Below, piece by piece: positions 61,028-64,000 of a stretch of DNA of 64,000 nucleotides. The stretch spans positions 310,001 through 374,000 of the forward strand of contig NZ_QGGZ01000007.1 of NCBI RefSeq assembly GCF_003148825.1, given 5' to 3'. Origin of the DNA: Streptomyces sp. CG 926 (lineage in GTDB: Bacteria; Actinomycetota; Actinomycetes; Streptomycetales; Streptomycetaceae). Numbering within the stretch: the first letter of the stretch is position 1; the number at the start of each line of letters is the position of its first letter. The notes under the pieces are model-generated. The model was not told the origin of the DNA. It saw only the letters and a program-made list of their open reading frames with translations, and searched no databases. The position numbers were made by a program, and so were the translations under genes.

Positions 61028-62392
61028 TCAGTTCAGCAGAAGACCGATCCCTCCGATGGTGAAAGTGATCATCAGGGCCAGCAGCGGCAATTGCCCAGCC
61101 ACCGCTTTCGCGGGCGGGAAGAGGCGGACGGACCGGTCGTGGGCCGCGACGACGCCGAGCACGTGGCCGGTGACGACGGCGATGACCTGGAGGGCGGCGA
61201 GGCCGCCGGGACCCAGCGGTGGCACGGGTTCGGGGGCGTTGTCAGTGCCGAGTGCCATGCTCACTGTGCGTGGTCCTTCGACTACCAGGAGGGAGAAGTA
61301 GTGAGCGATGAGATAGCCGAGCGCGATCGGTACGAGTGAGTGCGCGAAGGCGGTCAGCGGGCCTGGGTGCGGACCGCTGACGAGGCGGGTGACCGCTGCG
61401 CAAAGGCAGTAGAGGGTGGCGACGAGGGCGATGGAACCGAGTAGTCCGAGTGTGGCCGTGGGGATGCGGCCGAGGGGGGAGGTCTGTATGGCGTTGATCC
61501 ACGACGGGTTGTCGGAGAAGCCGTCGTAGGCGGTGGAACCGAGCAGGACGCAGACGGTGGCGACGAGTCCGGGCCGCTCGGGCGTCGCGTCGAGTCCGTG
61601 GAACGGATTACGGAGAACGAGGCGGCCGTCGCTGCGACGGCCGAGGGGGGAGAGCCGGGCCAGGAGGGTGGAGTACGTCTCGAAGGCGTCGCCGTCGTCG
61701 AACCAGCGCTCGCCGAAGCGGGCGGCGAGCAGTAGTTGGGCGGTGGCGTAGGCGGTGATGGCGATGAGGAGGGTGGTGGTGGATGCGGGATCAGGAGCGA
61801 CGAGTTCGAGCCAGGTGAAGCCGAACAGCCCGGCGGCGGCCGGCCATTGACCGAGCCGGGCGGGGAGGGGGCGGCCGGGGCCACGGCGGCGCAGGGCCCG
61901 GGAGAGCAGGCGGTGCAGGGTGCGGAGCGGGTTGAGCAGGCGCCAGACGGGGCCGAGGAGGAGGGAGGCGGGTACGAGTCCGACCCAGAGGAGGACGTAG
62001 ACGGCGCCGGGGGCGGGGTTGTGCGCGGGGTCGTCGGGACCGAGGAGGAGGTGGATCAGGACGGACGCGGCGGCGGCGAGCCCCAGTCCGCGCAGGGCGG
62101 TTCGGGTGGCGGGCGCGTCGGCCACCCGCTGGAGGGCGGCGGGCAGGGCGAGGCCCGAGCGCTCTCCGCGGAAGCGGGAGGTGGACCAGAGCAGGGCGAG
62201 CGCGAGAAAGGAGACGAACAGCGCGGCGAAGGCACCGGCGAAGGCATAGAAGGGAGAGATCGGTAGATCGTGCTGGGACCCGATCCCGTGCGCGAGCGAG
62301 GTGAGCGGATCGGCCGGGTGAAGGACCACGCCCTGGCCGTGGCCCCCCTCACCCGCGCCGGGGGCGAGGCCCGGCCCGAACGGGCTCACCAT
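61028..62392 (-). CDS. Polytopic membrane protein of unknown function
   Basis: 454 residues with about eleven hydrophobic helices. Segments such as SPFYAFAGAFAALFVSFLAL, VYVLLWVGLVPASLLLGPVW and LGYLIAHYFSLLVVEG recur in this actinobacterial family, which I cannot name. A conserved His-rich external loop is not obvious. The ATG at 62392 and GTG at 62329 are both possible starts. Upstream on the same strand is the cupredoxin-like protein, and a TetR gene follows; a metal- or electron-transfer-linked role is only inferred. Confidence 0.72.
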   Translation of the reverse strand: MVSPFGPGLAPGAGEGGHGQGVVLHPADPLTSLAHGIGSQHDLPISPFYAFAGAFAALFVSFLALALLWSTSRFRGERSGLALPAALQRVADAPATRTALRGLGLAAAASVLIHLLLGPDDPAHNPAPGAVYVLLWVGLVPASLLLGPVWRLLNPLRTLHRLLSRALRRRGPGRPLPARLGQWPAAAGLFGFTWLELVAPDPASTTTLLIAITAYATAQLLLAARFGERWFDDGDAFETYSTLLARLSPLGRRSDGRLVLRNPFHGLDATPERPGLVATVCVLLGSTAYDGFSDNPSWINAIQTSPLGRIPTATLGLLGSIALVATLYCLCAAVTRLVSGPHPGPLTAFAHSLVPIALGYLIAHYFSLLVVEGPRTVSMALGTDNAPEPVPPLGPGGLAALQVIAVVTGHVLGVVAAHDRSVRLFPPAKAVAGQLPLLALMITFTIGGIGLLLN

Positions 62393-62560
62393 CGACCCAC
62401 CCGGGGCGACGCCCCGCGGGTGCGAGGGCCCGACCGCACGGACTCCGCCCCGGGCCCGGACGGCCGGGACGGAACACCACTCGGGAACGCGGCGGGCACG
62501 TGGGACCGAACCGGGCGCCGAGCCACGGGCCCGGGCCGGACCGCGGGCGCGGCGCTGGGT

Positions 62561-62620
62561 TCAGGGGTGGGATCGGGCGTGGGTTCGGGCGTGGGTTCGC
62601 GGGTGGGTTCGGGGTGGGGT
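62561..62620. repeat. 12-bp tandem repeat GTGGGTTCGGGC
   Basis: About five imperfect copies directly after the stop of the cupredoxin-like gene and before the membrane protein gene. Confidence 0.8.
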
Positions 62621-62624
62621 GGGG

Positions 62625-63593
62625 TCATCGGACGAGGAGTTGGGTCAGGACGAGGTCGGACTCGTGGGTCTCGACCTCGAAGAGGCCCGTGCGGTCGGCC
62701 GTCAGGATCAGGGTGGCTTCCTGGCCTGCCGGCAGGGCGAGTTCCTTGTCGTAGCCGTGGACGTGCAGGGTGTCCGCGCGGTCGCTCGTGACGCGCAGGG
62801 CCAGCCGCTCTCCGCGTCGCAGCTCGGTGCGGGCGGGGGCCGGGCTGACCTTGCCGTCCCGGACGGTGATGGTGACCGTGCGGTCGGCCTGCTCCGACGG
62901 CGGGGCCTGGCCCGACGGCGGGGTCTGGCCCGGCGGTGGGGTGTCCCCGTGGGTGTGTCCGCCCGTGCGGCCCGGGGCGGGGGCGGTGGCGGTGGCGGTG
63001 AGCTGGGCCGTGCCCTCGACCGGCTTGCCCGAGACCGCCCAGGCGGTGTGGTCGTCCGCGTAGAGGCGGACGGTCAGGGTGTGCGCGCCCTCGGGGACCT
63101 GCGCCGCGGGCAGGTGGAACCAGGGGCCGTACAGCCGGGCCAGCTTGCGCCCGTCGAGCTCCAGGTGGGCGTGGCCCGCGCCCGGGAGGGCGGCGCCACC
63201 GGTGCTGTCGGGGGTGAAGCGGTAGTTCTTCACCGCCAGTTGGAGGTTCCAGCCGTCCTCCGAGTCCGGGCGGACGGTCAGCTGGACCTCCGGCGCGCCC
63301 TCGGCCGGGACCTCGCGGAGCCGGTGGCCGCCCGCGTCGGTCGCCGTGAGCAGGGTACCCACGCTGCCGGAGGCCTGCTCGTGGCTGGTGCCGGGCTTGT
63401 GGTGGGTGGTGGCCCGCCCGCCGCAGCCCGTCGCCGCGCCGCCCGCGAGGAGCAGGGCGAGGGCGAGCAGGGCCGCCGCGCGGGCGACCCGGCGGCGCCT
63501 GCGGACCGCGCGGGGCGGCGGCGCGGCACAGGCGTCGCACCGGTTGTCGTCGTCGGGCGGGAGGTCGGGCCGGAGATCGGGCTGGTCGGTCAC
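62625..63593 (-). CDS. Cupredoxin-like exported protein
   Basis: 322 residues. A short N-terminal RCDACAAPP motif, an Arg-rich stretch and a hydrophobic anchor (about 35-52, LLALALLLAGGAATGCGG) suggest membrane or lipid anchoring. A first domain (about 85-195) has AGHAHLELDG and YGPWFHLP, histidine-bearing text seen in copper-associated proteins. The C-terminal domain (about 235-322) is cupredoxin-like (TLHVHGYDKELALPAGQEAT) but lacks an evident full type-1 copper set. The GTG start follows AGGAGG. The downstream membrane protein may share its transcript. Confidence 0.72.
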   Translation of the reverse strand: MTDQPDLRPDLPPDDDNRCDACAAPPPRAVRRRRRVARAAALLALALLLAGGAATGCGGRATTHHKPGTSHEQASGSVGTLLTATDAGGHRLREVPAEGAPEVQLTVRPDSEDGWNLQLAVKNYRFTPDSTGGAALPGAGHAHLELDGRKLARLYGPWFHLPAAQVPEGAHTLTVRLYADDHTAWAVSGKPVEGTAQLTATATAPAPGRTGGHTHGDTPPPGQTPPSGQAPPSEQADRTVTITVRDGKVSPAPARTELRRGERLALRVTSDRADTLHVHGYDKELALPAGQEATLILTADRTGLFEVETHESDLVLTQLLVR

Positions 63594-63630
63594 GGCCGGC
63601 CTCCTGCGGTCGGGGCTGCCTGGGCGGGGG

Positions 63631-64000
63631 TCACGCCGCGGGGTCCGGGGTCGCCGGGGTCGCCGGGGTCTCCGGGGCGGCCGCGGTCAGCGCCGGGGCG
63701 GGGCCGGCGGGGACCGGCTCTCGGTCTCCCGCGGGGTCGCCGTCCGGGCCGGACGGGCGGGCCGGGGTGCCCGGGCGGGCCGAGGCCACCACGGCCCACA
63801 GGACCCAGACCACGGCGACCAGGGCCCGTACCCAGGCGGGGCTCAGGGGGGTCCAGGGGATCATCAGGACGGCCTTGTCGAAGGCGTCCAGCAGGGTGAG
63901 CCCGGCCAGCAGCAGGGTCATGCGGGCCAACCAGGGGCGGCCGGGCCGCAGCACCAGCCCGACGCCCGTCCACCACAGGCCGAGCAGGAGGAGGGCGAGC
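63631..64000 (-). CDS. Membrane protein (partial, 3' part)
   Basis: C-terminal part of a membrane protein whose start lies beyond the right edge; the frame is open to the end of the window. Two or three hydrophobic helices (WLARMTLLLAGLTLLDAFDK, ALVAVVWVLWAVVASA) precede a Pro/Ala-rich tail of about 45 residues. It ends 37 bases before the cupredoxin-like gene start on the same strand, suggesting an operon. Confidence 0.65.
   Translation of the reverse strand, partial: LALLLLGLWWTGVGLVLRPGRPWLARMTLLLAGLTLLDAFDKAVLMIPWTPLSPAWVRALVAVVWVLWAVVASARPGTPARPSGPDGDPAGDREPVPAGPAPALTAAAPETPATPATPDPAA

Overview
This 64 kb window is chromosomal DNA of a Streptomyces or very close relative. GC content is very high with strong GC bias at third codon positions. 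It carries chaplins (aerial-hypha surface proteins), mycothiol biosynthesis (mshC), an IclR-regulated glycerol operon in the same order as the Streptomyces coelicolor gyl cluster, and many TetR genes. No prophage, insertion sequence, CRISPR array, rRNA or origin was seen; it reads as core-to-conserved chromosome with a few accessory patches.

Layout. (1) 1-6 kb, minus strand: the 5' part of an ABC peptide-binding lipoprotein, a HAD phosphatase and cobalamin-dependent methionine synthase metH. (2) 6-11.3 kb, plus: gylR then glpF-glpK-glpD (glycerol uptake, phosphorylation, oxidation). A 12-bp motif is shared by the gylR and glpF upstream regions, and the operon ends in a perfect 14-bp hairpin. 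(3) 11.4-17.2 kb: a PAC2 protein, mshC and the actinobacterial cassette histidine phosphatase/DUF3090/SCO1664-type protein, then a CorA transporter. (4) 17.2-23.7 kb: ferritin-like protein, LLM flavin oxidoreductase, aldo/keto reductase, a RecD-like protein without a visible Walker A motif, and small conserved proteins. (5) 23.7-25.1 kb: a sortase-anchored chaplin with a long collagen-like repeat, and a short chaplin behind a BldN-like promoter. (6) 25-32.6 kb: M20 peptidase, tRNA-Leu(GAG), an ECF41-type sigma factor facing a small membrane protein through a good ECF41-type promoter, and two amino-acid permeases. (7) 33-38 kb: ASCH protein, KstD-like flavoprotein, NUDIX, a DUF202 pair, a duplicated histidine-rich protein and a metallo-beta-lactamase-fold hydrolase.

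(8) 38-60 kb is rich in acyl-CoA and aldehyde catabolism under TetR control. It holds a phosphotransferase/acyl-CoA dehydrogenase pair, an SDR/acyl-CoA ligase/TetR operon, a MaoC hydratase facing a TetR, a second acyl-CoA dehydrogenase facing another TetR, an aldehyde dehydrogenase/Zn alcohol dehydrogenase operon, a CitMHS citrate transporter and a molybdopterin oxidoreductase. Three families of paired palindromes (CATACCGACYGGTCGGYATG type, AACTAGC..CGGTAGTT, TGAGCAAGCGCTTA) link these transcription units into apparent small regulons. Interspersed are a subtilisin-like protease whose Shine-Dalgarno can be hidden in a hairpin, a NamZ-type muramidase and an alpha/beta-hydrolase/zinc-ribbon/BKACE-like operon, then soxR. 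(9) 60.3-64 kb, minus: a TetR gene, a polytopic membrane protein, a cupredoxin-like exported protein and the 3' part of another membrane protein that runs off the window.

No single wholly new system is evident. The most novel-looking items are the P-loop-less RecD-like protein, the collagen-chaplin fusion, the ECF41 sigma/membrane-protein pair, the SD-sequestering leader of the protease and the two-site TetR regulons.
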